Source of the DNA: a virus
Strand: one strand, 5' to 3'
IMG/VR virus record: IMGVR_UViG_3300033553_000026
Span: 1-20,502 of that record
Length of the DNA stretch: 20,502 nt
The position numbers and the translations under genes are program-made. The notes under the pieces were generated by a model. It did no database searches and was not told where the DNA came from. It saw only the letters and a list, made by a program, of their open reading frames with translations. Shown here in pieces: positions 7,456 to 15,878 of the stretch (position 1 is the stretch's first letter; each line of letters begins with the position of its first letter).

Positions 7456-8684
7456 TACCCCTTTCCGTTTAAGTTCAAAGATAAACAAGTTAAGTTGTCT
7501 GTACCTGAGTTATTCTCCGCCCATATTTCTACATAGTCATTAGGTTCTAAACCAACTAGGTCGGTAACAAATCCTAGCCGTTCATCACTTCCAGAACCAA
7601 TCCTAACAGGGCTTAAACTTTCAGGTCTAACTATTCCATTTTTAGCTATGTAAAATGATAAGTTAACATTGTTCCCGCTATCTACTGCAAAACTCCCTGA
7701 GAAAGACCCTACCGTTGGTTGTAGCCCTGTGTAAGTTAATCTGTTATTAGTAGCTGTAAATCGCTCGTTTAATGCTTTACCAGTTGTTGTACCTTCAACC
7801 TTAACGGGTGTATCAATAGTTGTTATTACGGTTTCAATTGCAGTAGTAAGATAAAAACCTCCCACAATCATTGAGTTTGCAATTCCTGAGTTGTCGGTCA
7901 TTGTCCAATTCTCATCCGCCGCTGCTAATCCTGATAAAGGGATTGCATTTCCAACAATTAAAGAACCTCTTATCTTACCCTCTTCTACTTGGTATCCAGC
8001 TTGTGCTGTTATTCCAACACCGGGAGAATCAAACTTAAAGAACGAGGTTACTATATCCGCAACCGTAGCGTTTAAATCTGAGGCTAGGGTTATTGCGCTT
8101 CCTGTGATTCCATAAAAAGGACAGGCAGAAATAAATATTTTATTTGTAGTTCCTTTGTGAGTTAACCCGTCTGTGGCACTTATAAAACAATCCTTAAATG
8201 CTTGTACATCAAACCCTGTTATTATGCCGGCTTTTACTCCAAACATACCAACAAAGAATAAGTTTAATTGGTGGGCTATTGTGCCTGTTAAATTAAAACA
8301 CTCGCCACCTGTGGCGACTACATTAAACTCCCTACCTATAACCGCACTATCTATATTCGTGGCACGTATAACACCCCCTGTAACACTTGAAATAACGGTT
8401 GCGTTTGCTAACCCCCTTAATACCGTTCCTTGCGAATATCTAAGGGCTTTATCTACAAGGTTAATTGTACCGTTAAGAAGTACTAATTTGTTAGCCGGTA
8501 AACTGTACTCATCACCCGTAAGAAGTCCATCTAAGTCATCAGGCGATTCAACTAATAAATAGTTAAGTTGTGATTCTACAATGTCCTCAAATAAACCCCC
8601 AACCATTACTTCAGTTACGCCTTCTACCTCTGTTTCCGTCTTAATCTCTATTGCCCTTGCAAGTTGTTCTGCTTTTGTTGCCAT
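7455..8684 (-). CDS. Repetitive beta-rich protein in the neck cluster; candidate head fibre or decoration protein
   Basis: A 409-residue protein that I do not assign to a named family. The first 40 residues are helical and charged. Residues from about 55 to 290 are a run of short beta segments rich in Gly, Thr, Ile and Val (for example LVLLNGTINLVDKALRYSQG, then GGVIRATNIDSAVIG, then GSAITLASDLNA), as expected of a right-handed beta-helix. The C-terminal 120 or so residues (GKALNERFTATNNRLTYTG to the end) look like a TNF/C1q-type jelly roll, with FSGSFAVDSGNNVNLSFYIA and PNDYVEIWAENNSGTDNLT. The ATG at 8684 overlaps the adaptor stop (TAATG). No signal peptide. Its site between two neck genes is unusual and suggests a virion-bound surface protein. 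Confidence 0.7.
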   Translation of the reverse strand: MATKAEQLARAIEIKTETEVEGVTEVMVGGLFEDIVESQLNYLLVESPDDLDGLLTGDEYSLPANKLVLLNGTINLVDKALRYSQGTVLRGLANATVISSVTGGVIRATNIDSAVIGREFNVVATGGECFNLTGTIAHQLNLFFVGMFGVKAGIITGFDVQAFKDCFISATDGLTHKGTTNKIFISACPFYGITGSAITLASDLNATVADIVTSFFKFDSPGVGITAQAGYQVEEGKIRGSLIVGNAIPLSGLAAADENWTMTDNSGIANSMIVGGFYLTTAIETVITTIDTPVKVEGTTTGKALNERFTATNNRLTYTGLQPTVGSFSGSFAVDSGNNVNLSFYIAKNGIVRPESLSPVRIGSGSDERLGFVTDLVGLEPNDYVEIWAENNSGTDNLTCLSLNLNGKG

Positions 8685-9058
8685 TATGCGAACTTATTAT
8701 TAAACTTATTGTTAAATATTCTACTAACTGATTGAGTAAAAAAACCCGTATTAATACAATCCAATACTATTTGGGTTTGTAATTGTGTAAAATGCCTGTC
8801 GTTAATATCGTACCTTAATCCTTTATAAACAATAAACATTCCGCTTACTATACGCCTTGAACGTATATGAAACCTATAAACCTGTTGGGTTATGTTTTGC
8901 CCATTTTCTAAATAGGGATTTCTTTTCAACTCCTCACGCCTTGCATATACATCAGCAACCTTAACGCCTGAAATTGTAAGCCCACCAAAACCATCAGCGG
9001 TTTCTTCAGTTTCCCAAAGTTCAATTATACAGTTGAATGCACGTGCTTTTAAATCCAA
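8684..9058 (-). CDS. Head-tail adaptor (SPP1 gp16-like)
   Basis: A 124-residue protein with the family pattern: N-terminal ELWETEETADGFGGLTISG, a region VYARREELKRNPY, a QVYRFHIRSRR strand, then GMFIVYKGLRYDINDRH near residue 80. This matches the SPP1-type head-tail adaptor/joining family that caps the connector. The best start is TTG at 9058-9056, overlapping the previous gene stop; no ATG lies near. An AGGAGG on the minus strand is present just upstream of it (about 9066-9061) but is unusually close, so the exact start is uncertain. Confidence 0.8.
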   Translation of the reverse strand: MDLKARAFNCIIELWETEETADGFGGLTISGVKVADVYARREELKRNPYLENGQNITQQVYRFHIRSRRIVSGMFIVYKGLRYDINDRHFTQLQTQIVLDCINTGFFTQSVSRIFNNKFNNKFA

Positions 9059-9477
9059 AACCTCCTATATTTATTTATTACCTGAGTTACCGATATGGGT
9101 AACAAAGTTGTATTGCTTTCTTTTTCACTTTCATAGTACCAGACCTTTACAATCTGCAAAATACATTGTTGTATGTCATCCGGGATTAAATCAGTTGTTA
9201 AATATCCAACCGTTAATGTCAATGGGTCGGTACATTCCGAATTATAGTAATAGTTTGCACGTGGTTTTAATTCGACTGCATCCGGGTCTACAATAGGAAA
9301 ATCGTAAATCTTTGATGCGCCATAGTAAACTTTTTCCTTTCTCGTTAACCTTACATTGGTTTCATTTCCAAAGTAAATCATAGCACCGTCCAACATCGAT
9401 TGTATTTCGTTGTCATCTGCCGTAAAGTCGCTATCAATACGCAAATAGGTTTTTACACGTGCTAAATCTAATACCAT
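9049..9477 (-). CDS. gp6-like head-tail connector protein
   Basis: A 142-residue protein starting MVLDLARVKTYLRIDSDFTADD, the signature of the gp6-like connector (DNA packaging) family: an aspartate-rich YLRID..D..I..ML helix pair. The C-terminus has ILQIVKVWYYESEKE, another helix typical of the family. It sits between the capsid block and the adaptor. The ATG (9477-9475) overlaps the preceding gene stop as TAATG. It forms part of the dodecameric ring below the portal. Confidence 0.88.
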   Translation of the reverse strand: MVLDLARVKTYLRIDSDFTADDNEIQSMLDGAMIYFGNETNVRLTRKEKVYYGASKIYDFPIVDPDAVELKPRANYYYNSECTDPLTLTVGYLTTDLIPDDIQQCILQIVKVWYYESEKESNTTLLPISVTQVINKYRRFWI

Positions 9478-9686
9478 TATTTACCTTTTTTTGCTTTTGT
9501 TTTTTTAACAGTTGCTTTCTTTTCTGTTACCGGCTCAATTACTTTTTTCGCGTAAACATCCTCAGCGTAACCATTCGCTATTGCCAATTTACCTCTTTTT
9601 TCTGAAACATCGATAACATCACCTAAAAGTAATTTTTTACCTGTTTGCCCGTCTTTAACGCCGTTTCTTATTAATCTAATTTCCAT
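9477..9686 (-). CDS. Small lysine-rich protein after the capsid gene
   Basis: A 69-residue protein. Residues 1-45 (MEIRLIRNGVKDGQTGKKLL, then GDVIDVSEKRGKLAIANGYA) look like the small beta-plus-helix phage proteins often found between the major capsid and connector genes, with a pattern of two strands then a helix ending NGYAED. The last 20 residues are a lysine-rich tail (KKATVKKTKAKKGK). The function is unknown; a role in the capsid or as a minor head protein is possible by position only. It lies just after a weak terminator and at the start of the connector series. Confidence 0.6.
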   Translation of the reverse strand: MEIRLIRNGVKDGQTGKKLLLGDVIDVSEKRGKLAIANGYAEDVYAKKVIEPVTEKKATVKKTKAKKGK

Positions 9687-9699
9687 AATATTATTTTTT

Positions 9700-9721
9700 A
9701 AAAGGGGGTTTTTACACCCCC
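9700..9721 (-). terminator. Weak intrinsic terminator or attenuator after the capsid gene
   Basis: On the minus strand a GGGGG/CCCCC stem (9721-9717 with 9708-9704) with an 8-base loop is followed by TTTT (9703-9700) and then A-rich sequence. It lies in the 43-base gap after the major capsid stop. The stem is only five pairs and the U-run is short, so it may only reduce read-through into the connector genes. Confidence 0.5.
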
Positions 9722-9729
9722 GTTGTTAA

Positions 9730-10929
9730 TTATACACTAGCCACCTCAAACAAATTCGAGATTTTTCTAAATGCTAATGGTTGTTCTATAACCAATACAT
9801 TGCTTTCTTCTACTCTTGCAGTAATAGCGTTCTTTTGAACGTTATCTACATCCTGCTCAAATAGTTCAACTTTAAGCCCGTCTGTAACGTACTTGTAAGC
9901 CTGTGTCCAATCTCCTACTAATGCAGTTCCTTGTGTGATAAAGGATGCTTTGTAAACCGGCACACCGTTAACCATTAAACGTCCTCCAGTGAATGTTACC
10001 GTACTTGGTAGGGTAAACTCTCCTTCGGATGTTGTTCTGTTTATCGATAAAGTTGCCCAATCTGCCGGGTTGATAACAATTCCATTCACTCCAAAATCAG
10101 CCGCTTCTAATTCTCCAATAGTTTGTACTAAATTAATAATACCATACTCAGTAGATGCAGTTTCATCAATAGAAGCTAAGATGTCCACTAAGAAATCCCT
10201 GTTTTCAGCCTTGAAATAATTACGTCTAAGCATTTCAGGTAATCTTTGTTGCATCCAAGGTAGGTTTCTCATCATTGACTTATGGAAACGGTAAATAGCC
10301 GCTCTATAAGTTGCTGTGAATACTACTGGAGGTGTGTCGAAAACTTGTGCTGGTTTCAAATCACCTTTTGCAACCTCTGCAACCGCATTAGTCGTCGCCA
10401 CTTCTCTCCAAAAGCGTAAAGTATCCTCGCTACCTGTAACCGTACGGATAAGGTTTGAGAAGTTTACAAGCGGTGAAGGAAGGATAACCCCACCGCCTTG
10501 ACGGATAACAGCACCGCCATCTTCATTAGCTAGAGGCGTTTCAACACTTCCGGTTTGGGTGTTATTGGTGTTTATTACAACATCTTTTAACTCCATTGTC
10601 ATTTTCTGACCAATTCCAACGGTTGCAAGTTCGGCTTTACGCTCTTCCAATTCTCTTGAAAATTCACTCTCAAAAGTTTTGTATTCAACGCGCTTTCCTT
10701 CAGCTTTCTTGGCTTTCATTTCTGCTACAACCTTGTCAATTCGGGCGTTAAATTCCGATTTGATTTCTTCGATTTGTGCAGCGTTTGCGGTGTTCATTTT
10801 AGTTTCCGCATCTTTTATCAATTGGGCAGTCTTTGCCTCAATCCCCTCAATGCCTTTTGTTTTTTCAGCAACCTGGGATTTAATTTCATTAAGACCTTTT
10901 TCTATTTGGTCTTTGATTTCGTTTTCCAT
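9730..10929 (-). CDS. HK97-fold major capsid protein
   Basis: A 399-residue protein. Residues 1 to about 95 are charged and strongly helical (coiled coil, from MENEIKDQIEKGLNEIKSQV), corresponding to the scaffolding delta domain cut off by the prohead protease. The body begins around residue 115-150 with VETPLANEDGGAVI and GVILPSPLVNFSNLIRTV and ends with the usual A-domain strands (AITARVEESNVLVIEQPLAF), the pattern of the HK97 capsid family. It sits immediately after the S78 protease gene with a 4-base gap. A hairpin terminator follows it, fitting a high-expression gene. Confidence 0.95.
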   Translation of the reverse strand: MENEIKDQIEKGLNEIKSQVAEKTKGIEGIEAKTAQLIKDAETKMNTANAAQIEEIKSEFNARIDKVVAEMKAKKAEGKRVEYKTFESEFSRELEERKAELATVGIGQKMTMELKDVVINTNNTQTGSVETPLANEDGGAVIRQGGGVILPSPLVNFSNLIRTVTGSEDTLRFWREVATTNAVAEVAKGDLKPAQVFDTPPVVFTATYRAAIYRFHKSMMRNLPWMQQRLPEMLRRNYFKAENRDFLVDILASIDETASTEYGIINLVQTIGELEAADFGVNGIVINPADWATLSINRTTSEGEFTLPSTVTFTGGRLMVNGVPVYKASFITQGTALVGDWTQAYKYVTDGLKVELFEQDVDNVQKNAITARVEESNVLVIEQPLAFRKISNLFEVASV

Positions 10930-10933
10930 CTGT

Positions 10934-11620
10934 TTAGATTTTAAAGTTTTTAAATAATTGTTTTACCTCGTCTAAGTTCGACTTATCTTCAGCGGGTTGC
11001 TCCGACTGATTAAGCGCATCTTTTTTACCAAGTTCGTATGATTGCATTTGCAATTCTTTTAATGCTAATTCTAAAAGGGTAAAGGTTTCATCTGTAAATT
11101 TTCCCGTTCTAAATGCTTTGATTATCAAAACCTCCTTTTCCCTTATTTGATCCAAGTTCATAGATTTAAGTCCTGTAATAACCGCCCCGTCATTTGCGGG
11201 TAGTGTTACCGTTGACCCTTCCATTAACTTTACTTCGGTCAATCTCCTATATTGTCCCTCTTTTTGGCTCTTCATTGTGATGTAGCCTATTGAGTTGCTG
11301 TTTATAATGCCTTTTTCAATCAGTTCTATTGCATCGTTGGAATAGGACGTATTAGGAAAAGGGTTTGAAATAAACTTTAACCCGTAGTTATCAACTTCCA
11401 ATTCAGAAAATTTACCGTGGGGTTGGCTCCAATTGTGTTGGTTTAAATAGTAAATATCATTCTTACGCTCTGATAAGGTCATATTAAACGCCTTTTTATC
11501 TACTATATCCATTACCTTGTCGGATACCTCTACCTGTGAAAGATAACCGCTTACAATGCGTTTCTTAACGTCCACATCCCTTATAACCTCTCCAAATTCT
11601 TTATATTCTAGTGTTTTCAT
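10934..11620 (-). CDS. HK97-type prohead protease (S78)
   Basis: A 228-residue protein with the S78 prohead protease layout: VSGYLSQVEVSDKVMDIVDK (about 23-42), catalytic His at about residue 62 in YLNQHNWSQPHGKF, and nucleophile Ser at about residue 110 in GIINSNSIGYITMK, followed by the acidic VKLMEGSTVTLPAND (the third catalytic position is probably the E in this stretch). After residue 160 comes a charged helical tail. It cleaves the capsid delta domain during maturation. The gap to the capsid gene is 4 bases. Confidence 0.92.
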   Translation of the reverse strand: MKTLEYKEFGEVIRDVDVKKRIVSGYLSQVEVSDKVMDIVDKKAFNMTLSERKNDIYYLNQHNWSQPHGKFSELEVDNYGLKFISNPFPNTSYSNDAIELIEKGIINSNSIGYITMKSQKEGQYRRLTEVKLMEGSTVTLPANDGAVITGLKSMNLDQIREKEVLIIKAFRTGKFTDETFTLLELALKELQMQSYELGKKDALNQSEQPAEDKSNLDEVKQLFKNFKI

Positions 11621-11621
11621 A

Positions 11622-12386
11622 CTAATTAAGTATTAAATTACCATTAATGTCCCTTACGGGTTCATATCCTATCGTACATCTGCAATTAATTACCTCTTCA
11701 GCCGAGCCTCGTGGGTCTCCCGGATAAGCCAAACCCGTAAAAAAAGTATCGGTTTCAGGTATCGTTGTGCCGTTCAATTCTCTATGAGTTGACCGTTCCC
11801 GTCCATCACCCGCAGCTATCCAAGTTTTATTTAAGTTTAAATTGCTTTCATCCGCCGCCACATTCATTGCGTTATTCATTGCATAAGTGGTTTCGGTTCT
11901 CGCTATCCTTTGAGCTTGCCATTTGTAAAAATCTGGCTTATTTACATAACCATAAATCAAATTCCTTATATCGGTCAAATCTGCATTGACCTCTAAAGAC
12001 TGAATAACAACCCCTGTTAGTTCTTCTAATAAAGTGCCTTTTATTGACCTTATACGACTTCCAATGAGTAGTGATGCGGTGTTCATTACCCAATTATTCC
12101 AAACCTCTGAAAAGAACGGGTTTAACCGTTTTGTTTTCATTACATCTAATTCATTGTATAGAATTGATCCTATTTGACCGCAACGGATATAATGGCTTAA
12201 AAGTTCTTGTTCAAGATTGTTCATTGTAACCGCACTTAATATGCCTTGGTAGTTTTCCTTGTACATATTAGGTAAGTTTGAAAGGTCGCCCCTTAACCCT
12301 CGTACTATTGCACGGGATAAAAGACGCTCATTCCTGCCGTGAAGTGCCTCAAATAGCTTTTTATATTTTCTATTCCTCTTGTTCAT
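11622..12386 (-). CDS. MuF-like head morphogenesis protein
   Basis: A 254-residue protein with the Mu F/SPP1 gp7-type C-terminal domain: RIARTETTYAMNNAMN (about 165-180), a WIAAGDGRERSTHRELNG region, and near the C-terminus INCRCTIGYEP with the conserved Cys-x-Cys. The N-terminal half is helical and not conserved by eye. The ATG overlaps the portal stop by 17 bases. These proteins bind portal or DNA inside the head; no toxin domain is fused here. Confidence 0.9.
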   Translation of the reverse strand: MNKRNRKYKKLFEALHGRNERLLSRAIVRGLRGDLSNLPNMYKENYQGILSAVTMNNLEQELLSHYIRCGQIGSILYNELDVMKTKRLNPFFSEVWNNWVMNTASLLIGSRIRSIKGTLLEELTGVVIQSLEVNADLTDIRNLIYGYVNKPDFYKWQAQRIARTETTYAMNNAMNVAADESNLNLNKTWIAAGDGRERSTHRELNGTTIPETDTFFTGLAYPGDPRGSAEEVINCRCTIGYEPVRDINGNLILN

Positions 12387-13755
12387 CTATCGGTGTAAAA
12401 AAGTCATCGGTTATCATTGCCTCATCCATTCTTATTTTGCCCCTGTTCATCCAAATGTCATCCATCCCTTCATTCTGTAAAGGCTCGAATTTAATCAAAT
12501 CCCTCACTTCGTTTGGTGTTATCGGTGCTTTATCCGCCCACTCCATAAGCGTTTTAATGTCGTCCTGCATTTCGGGCAGTTCGCTTACATCAAAGAATAA
12601 TTTAGTGCTATCGTACCCTTTGAAAAAAGGTAAATATTTCTCGTTAAAATACTCTTCCAATAATTGAAGGTCTGGTAGTATGTTATCTTGTATCACAATC
12701 TTACGTGCAAATTCAGTCTCATTAGAAGATAAAGATGCCGTTCCGTCATTGTTTAATAGTTCGTCTTGCCAACCTAAAACATTGCATAAAGTTTTCCTAT
12801 CCCAACCTAATGCCGTCCAAGTGTCCATTTCGTCATTACCCAAACTCATACGGGTAAATCCAACTTTACCAGAAACAGCTTTTATACGGCTCATACGTTC
12901 TCCTGAGCCGTCCATTTCTTTAATAGCATCTGAAAACTGTTTAGCCTGTGTTTCTCCCCAATTACTACCGTCTTCAGCGTATGCCACACCGATTGCACCC
13001 GCACTTTTGAAAAGCCTTTGTATATGCTTATTAGCCTCTATTTGGTTTTCTACGTTCACATATCCAGACCTTAATGGGGACGTCCCTAGTAGCTGCTCAC
13101 CGTCTATTGTCCATTCGGGATTTGGATATTTTATGTGGTGTATTTCTTCTTCTTCAAAAGGAATAGTAAAACTATTTTCATCTAAGTAATACCCCGCTAT
13201 TGGGCTTTCTAAATTTAGGTTTGCGGCATCGTACTTAATAAGTATCTTCATCTTATGAGATGGAAGTAAGTAAACTGCTAACGGTTGCCCTTGTTCATTT
13301 CTTAGCGTGTAGATAAATATGTTCCCGGTAAGACGTAAGTAAGTTTTAAACAACTGCCTAAACTCATTCCAAGTCTGTAAGATGTTAGGCCGTTCTAATG
13401 GATTCTTTAAATATTTGTCGTCAAAAGCCTTGTTTTTAGCCTTTGTTTCTATTAAAAGATGGGTGTTGTTTTTATGTTGGTAGTTTCTATATTCAACAAA
13501 TTTAGTATAACTATCCTCATTTTTTATTTTCTTAATATATGCAGGGATGGTTGCAGATTTAGAACTCATCTGCTGGATTATTGCGTAAACATCGGGGTTA
13601 TTTTTATATGCCACCTCGATTGCCCAAGTAGCGGTGTAGTTATTTCTAACTTCCATCAACCCAAATTGAAAAAGTATTTTGTTTACTTTATTTTCAACTT
13701 GTTTAATAGTTGGATTTTGCCTGCTTAGGGACAACTCCCATCCTCCTATTCTCAT
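12370..13755 (-). CDS. Portal protein, HK97 family
   Basis: A 461-residue protein following the large terminase by 35 bases. Portal-family features include LRLTGNIFIYTLRNEQGQP near residue 140, EEIHHIKYPNPEWTIDGEQ and LGTSPLRSGYVNVENQI near 200-235, and the DDIKTLMEWADKAPITPNEV near the C-terminus. The IHIKYPNP...LLGTSPL stretch is the classic HK97 portal signature. The first 45 residues are not typical and probably form a clip or N-terminal helix. Twelve copies should form the DNA channel at one vertex. Confidence 0.93.
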   Translation of the reverse strand: MRIGGWELSLSRQNPTIKQVENKVNKILFQFGLMEVRNNYTATWAIEVAYKNNPDVYAIIQQMSSKSATIPAYIKKIKNEDSYTKFVEYRNYQHKNNTHLLIETKAKNKAFDDKYLKNPLERPNILQTWNEFRQLFKTYLRLTGNIFIYTLRNEQGQPLAVYLLPSHKMKILIKYDAANLNLESPIAGYYLDENSFTIPFEEEEIHHIKYPNPEWTIDGEQLLGTSPLRSGYVNVENQIEANKHIQRLFKSAGAIGVAYAEDGSNWGETQAKQFSDAIKEMDGSGERMSRIKAVSGKVGFTRMSLGNDEMDTWTALGWDRKTLCNVLGWQDELLNNDGTASLSSNETEFARKIVIQDNILPDLQLLEEYFNEKYLPFFKGYDSTKLFFDVSELPEMQDDIKTLMEWADKAPITPNEVRDLIKFEPLQNEGMDDIWMNRGKIRMDEAMITDDFFTPIDEQEE

Positions 13756-13790
13756 TTATAACCATTTTAAACAAAACTACAAATAAAATT

Positions 13791-15002
13791 TTAATAAAAT
13801 ACTTTAAAGTCGGATTTTTTATTTAATTCTGTCAAACCCCACACTAAAGCATCTACCCTGTCGGGTGATTTAGCGTTACTTTCAGGGTTAAAAGATACCA
13901 TTTGATTCTCTAAAATAGGCAGGCTTCCAACGTGGTAAACTAAGTGTTGTTCATAAAGTTGGTAAATAGGCTCTGCACGGGTGTATTTTCCTTTTGTGGC
14001 CGTTACCAATCGGATGAGGTTATTTTTGTCCTCGTTATCTAATACTGCCTTTACCATATCCCCGCCTTGGTTCTTTTCAGCTACATAAAAAGAACAATCA
14101 TAATTCCTAAATGCTTGTGCCGCTACCTTTGCCCATTCTTGCGGGGAATAACGCCCTGAAAGGTCATCTAATACATAATACTTATCATTCTCACACTTAC
14201 CCACCACCACAATACCCGTTTCATCACTTGTTTTGTTTGCGGTGGTTGCCGGGTCAATAGAAACAATGGTTTGCATTAGTTCGGGATGCGCTTTTAACCT
14301 ACATCGTTCAATAATTGCCCGGTTCCATAAAATACCCTCGCTTTCTTCCAACCATTCGCCTAAAAATAAATGTGCATACCTATCAGGGTTTTGTTCTTTT
14401 ACATTGGCTGCGTTATCTAAGTAAGACTGTGAAAGGTTTTGTAAATTATCTTTATAGGTTGTGTGAATGTATGTAGTGTCTTTTCGGGGGACTGAAACGA
14501 AATGAGAATAAATCCAGTGTGTTTTGTTAGATGGGTTCATTACCATTATAACACGGTTTGACTTATTCTTTACACGAATGGAAAGGTCTATTTTATCAAA
14601 GGTGTTTTTATCGGTTAACTCCTCAGCTTCATCCAATACCCAACAAGTAACGCCAACAATTGATTTTAGGTTTGCCGTTGCAGTTCCTTGACTTGTTTTG
14701 ATACCCCTAAATAATATTTTACTCCCTGTTTTTTTGTTTATTATCTCGGTTTGCTTAATCTCAAAGTCATCGTGTAATTGTAACAATTCTATCTTTTCCA
14801 AAAACTCCGGTACAATAGAAATGTGAGCAGATACCATTGTCCAACGGGTAAATAATATTATCTCGTTTTGTTCATAGGTAAGGTTAAGTAAAAAAGTGGA
14901 TACGTGAAAAGATTTAGCAGAACCCCTACCACCGGTTATAAGGAAGTACCTTGTAGGGGATGGGTGTTGGAATAGGGGTTTGTATTTGCTAATCAGTTGC
15001 AT
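13791..15002 (-). CDS. terL: Large terminase subunit (ATPase and nuclease)
   Basis: A 403-residue TerL of the PBSX/T4-type family. The ATPase has Walker A GGRGSAKS (residues 24-31), Walker B CWVLDEAEE (about 120-128, with catalytic Glu), and the coupling motif VMNPSN (about 155-165). The RNase H-like nuclease has IVSIDPATT with its first acidic residue around 248, and DRVDALVWGL near 385 as the final acid. The length is normal. The ATG overlaps the end of the small terminase gene by 14 bases, which suggests translational coupling. Confidence 0.95.
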   Translation of the reverse strand: MQLISKYKPLFQHPSPTRYFLITGGRGSAKSFHVSTFLLNLTYEQNEIILFTRWTMVSAHISIVPEFLEKIELLQLHDDFEIKQTEIINKKTGSKILFRGIKTSQGTATANLKSIVGVTCWVLDEAEELTDKNTFDKIDLSIRVKNKSNRVIMVMNPSNKTHWIYSHFVSVPRKDTTYIHTTYKDNLQNLSQSYLDNAANVKEQNPDRYAHLFLGEWLEESEGILWNRAIIERCRLKAHPELMQTIVSIDPATTANKTSDETGIVVVGKCENDKYYVLDDLSGRYSPQEWAKVAAQAFRNYDCSFYVAEKNQGGDMVKAVLDNEDKNNLIRLVTATKGKYTRAEPIYQLYEQHLVYHVGSLPILENQMVSFNPESNAKSPDRVDALVWGLTELNKKSDFKVFY

Positions 15003-15417
15003 TCCAATGGATGGGAGGTGCGGGTAATTTTTCGCCTTTGGTTGTGTTGTCTACCCTTTCAGTCCATTTGTGATTTGATTTTAAATTAACAATACCAACC
15101 GCTGTCTTTATAATTCCTTTTTTAGTGTTCGAGTAACAATTGCGCTCCATAAGGCGTATAATGTGATTAGATTTAGTTTTAAGAGATGGGTGTCGCTTAG
15201 GAATATCCCTTGTTACAAGTTCGTGATAAACACCAAATGCTAAAGTAAGTTCACCTATAAAATCGTGTTTATATCCCAACACTTTAGAAGCATTCATCCC
15301 CGAACCGATAATATATAAATCTTCCTCTTCAGTTGCTTCTATCATTTCATCTAATAATGATTCAGCTTCTTCTAAGTTCCATTTTTCAGCATTAGTATTT
15401 CCATTGGACGCTCCCAT
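14989..15417 (-). CDS. Small terminase subunit (probable)
   Basis: I choose the ATG at 15417-15415 (142 residues, MGASNGNTNAEKW), whose A is the last base of the upstream stop (TGATG). A TTG one codon upstream would add a single residue. Helical and acidic, with a middle region NHIIRLMERNCYSNTKKG and a C-terminal IVNLKSNHKWTERVDNTT, similar to the W-x-(D/E)..(T/S) ending of many TerS proteins. Its position directly before terL supports the call. It should bind the packaging site and gate TerL. Confidence 0.75.
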   Translation of the reverse strand: MGASNGNTNAEKWNLEEAESLLDEMIEATEEEDLYIIGSGMNASKVLGYKHDFIGELTLAFGVYHELVTRDIPKRHPSLKTKSNHIIRLMERNCYSNTKKGIIKTAVGIVNLKSNHKWTERVDNTTKGEKLPAPPIHWNATD

Positions 15418-15878
15418 CAATCTGTATTTTCTAAAAAATCAATCCAGTCATCGACTGTAGATTTAGGGTTAAAAGTACTTATTTTTATTTGATTATTCAA
15501 AATTATTTTCCAGTTGCTTAACTCCATATCTAAAATATGCCCTGTAATGCCTTGTTCTACAAGTTCTTTTGCGCTTGGATAGTTAGTTGTTATTACCGGT
15601 GTTTTGGCTTGTAATGCTTCTAATATTACGTAAGGGCATCCTTCAGTATCGGATAATTGTACCAAGTAATCATATTGGGATATGTAGTCTTTTGCGTTTG
15701 GATTATATCCTTTAAAAGTAACGCACTTTGCGAAATTCCTTACCATTGCTTGTGCATAGGGTGTAGATATTGACCCGTAAACATCCCATTGTATTGGTTG
15801 GGGTAAAAGTTGGGAAAGTTTCAGCATCCTTACAAAGCCTTTTTCTTTTGATATGCGGGATATGGTTATTAACTTCAT
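15417..15878 (-). CDS. Glycosyltransferase, C-terminal (nucleotide-sugar binding) half
   Basis: A 153-residue protein equal to the C-terminal Rossmann-like domain of a GT-B, family 4-type glycosyltransferase. It begins MKLITISRISKEKGFVRML, the usual start of this domain (R8 and K13 bind donor phosphates), and contains DTEGCPYVILEALQAKTPV with the E-x7-E motif (E79 and E87), followed by the SAKEL.EQGITGHI stretch that contacts the sugar donor. The first domain is encoded upstream by a separate ORF overlapping it by ATGA. Only both parts together would make a whole enzyme of about 295 residues. Confidence 0.85.
   Translation of the reverse strand: MKLITISRISKEKGFVRMLKLSQLLPQPIQWDVYGSISTPYAQAMVRNFAKCVTFKGYNPNAKDYISQYDYLVQLSDTEGCPYVILEALQAKTPVITTNYPSAKELVEQGITGHILDMELSNWKIILNNQIKISTFNPKSTVDDWIDFLENTD

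Noticed and set aside
7455-7488. Eleven extra N-terminal residues (start at 7488) for the gp10-like protein
   Set aside because: They lie inside the upstream gene, and an ATG at 7455 sits at a TAATG junction like other starts in the window.
8173-8562. Plus-strand 129-aa frame opposite the 409-aa protein
   Set aside because: It is a shadow frame; the minus-strand gene is coupled at both ends by TAATG junctions.
12680-13189. Plus-strand 169-aa frame opposite the portal gene
   Set aside because: It is the mirror of a well-supported gene, has no family features, and every other gene is on the minus strand.
13756-13790. A promoter between large terminase and portal genes
   Set aside because: A TTTATTTG sits in the AT-rich gap, but it departs from TAnnTTTG at a key base and no clear -33 element was located; evidence is too weak.
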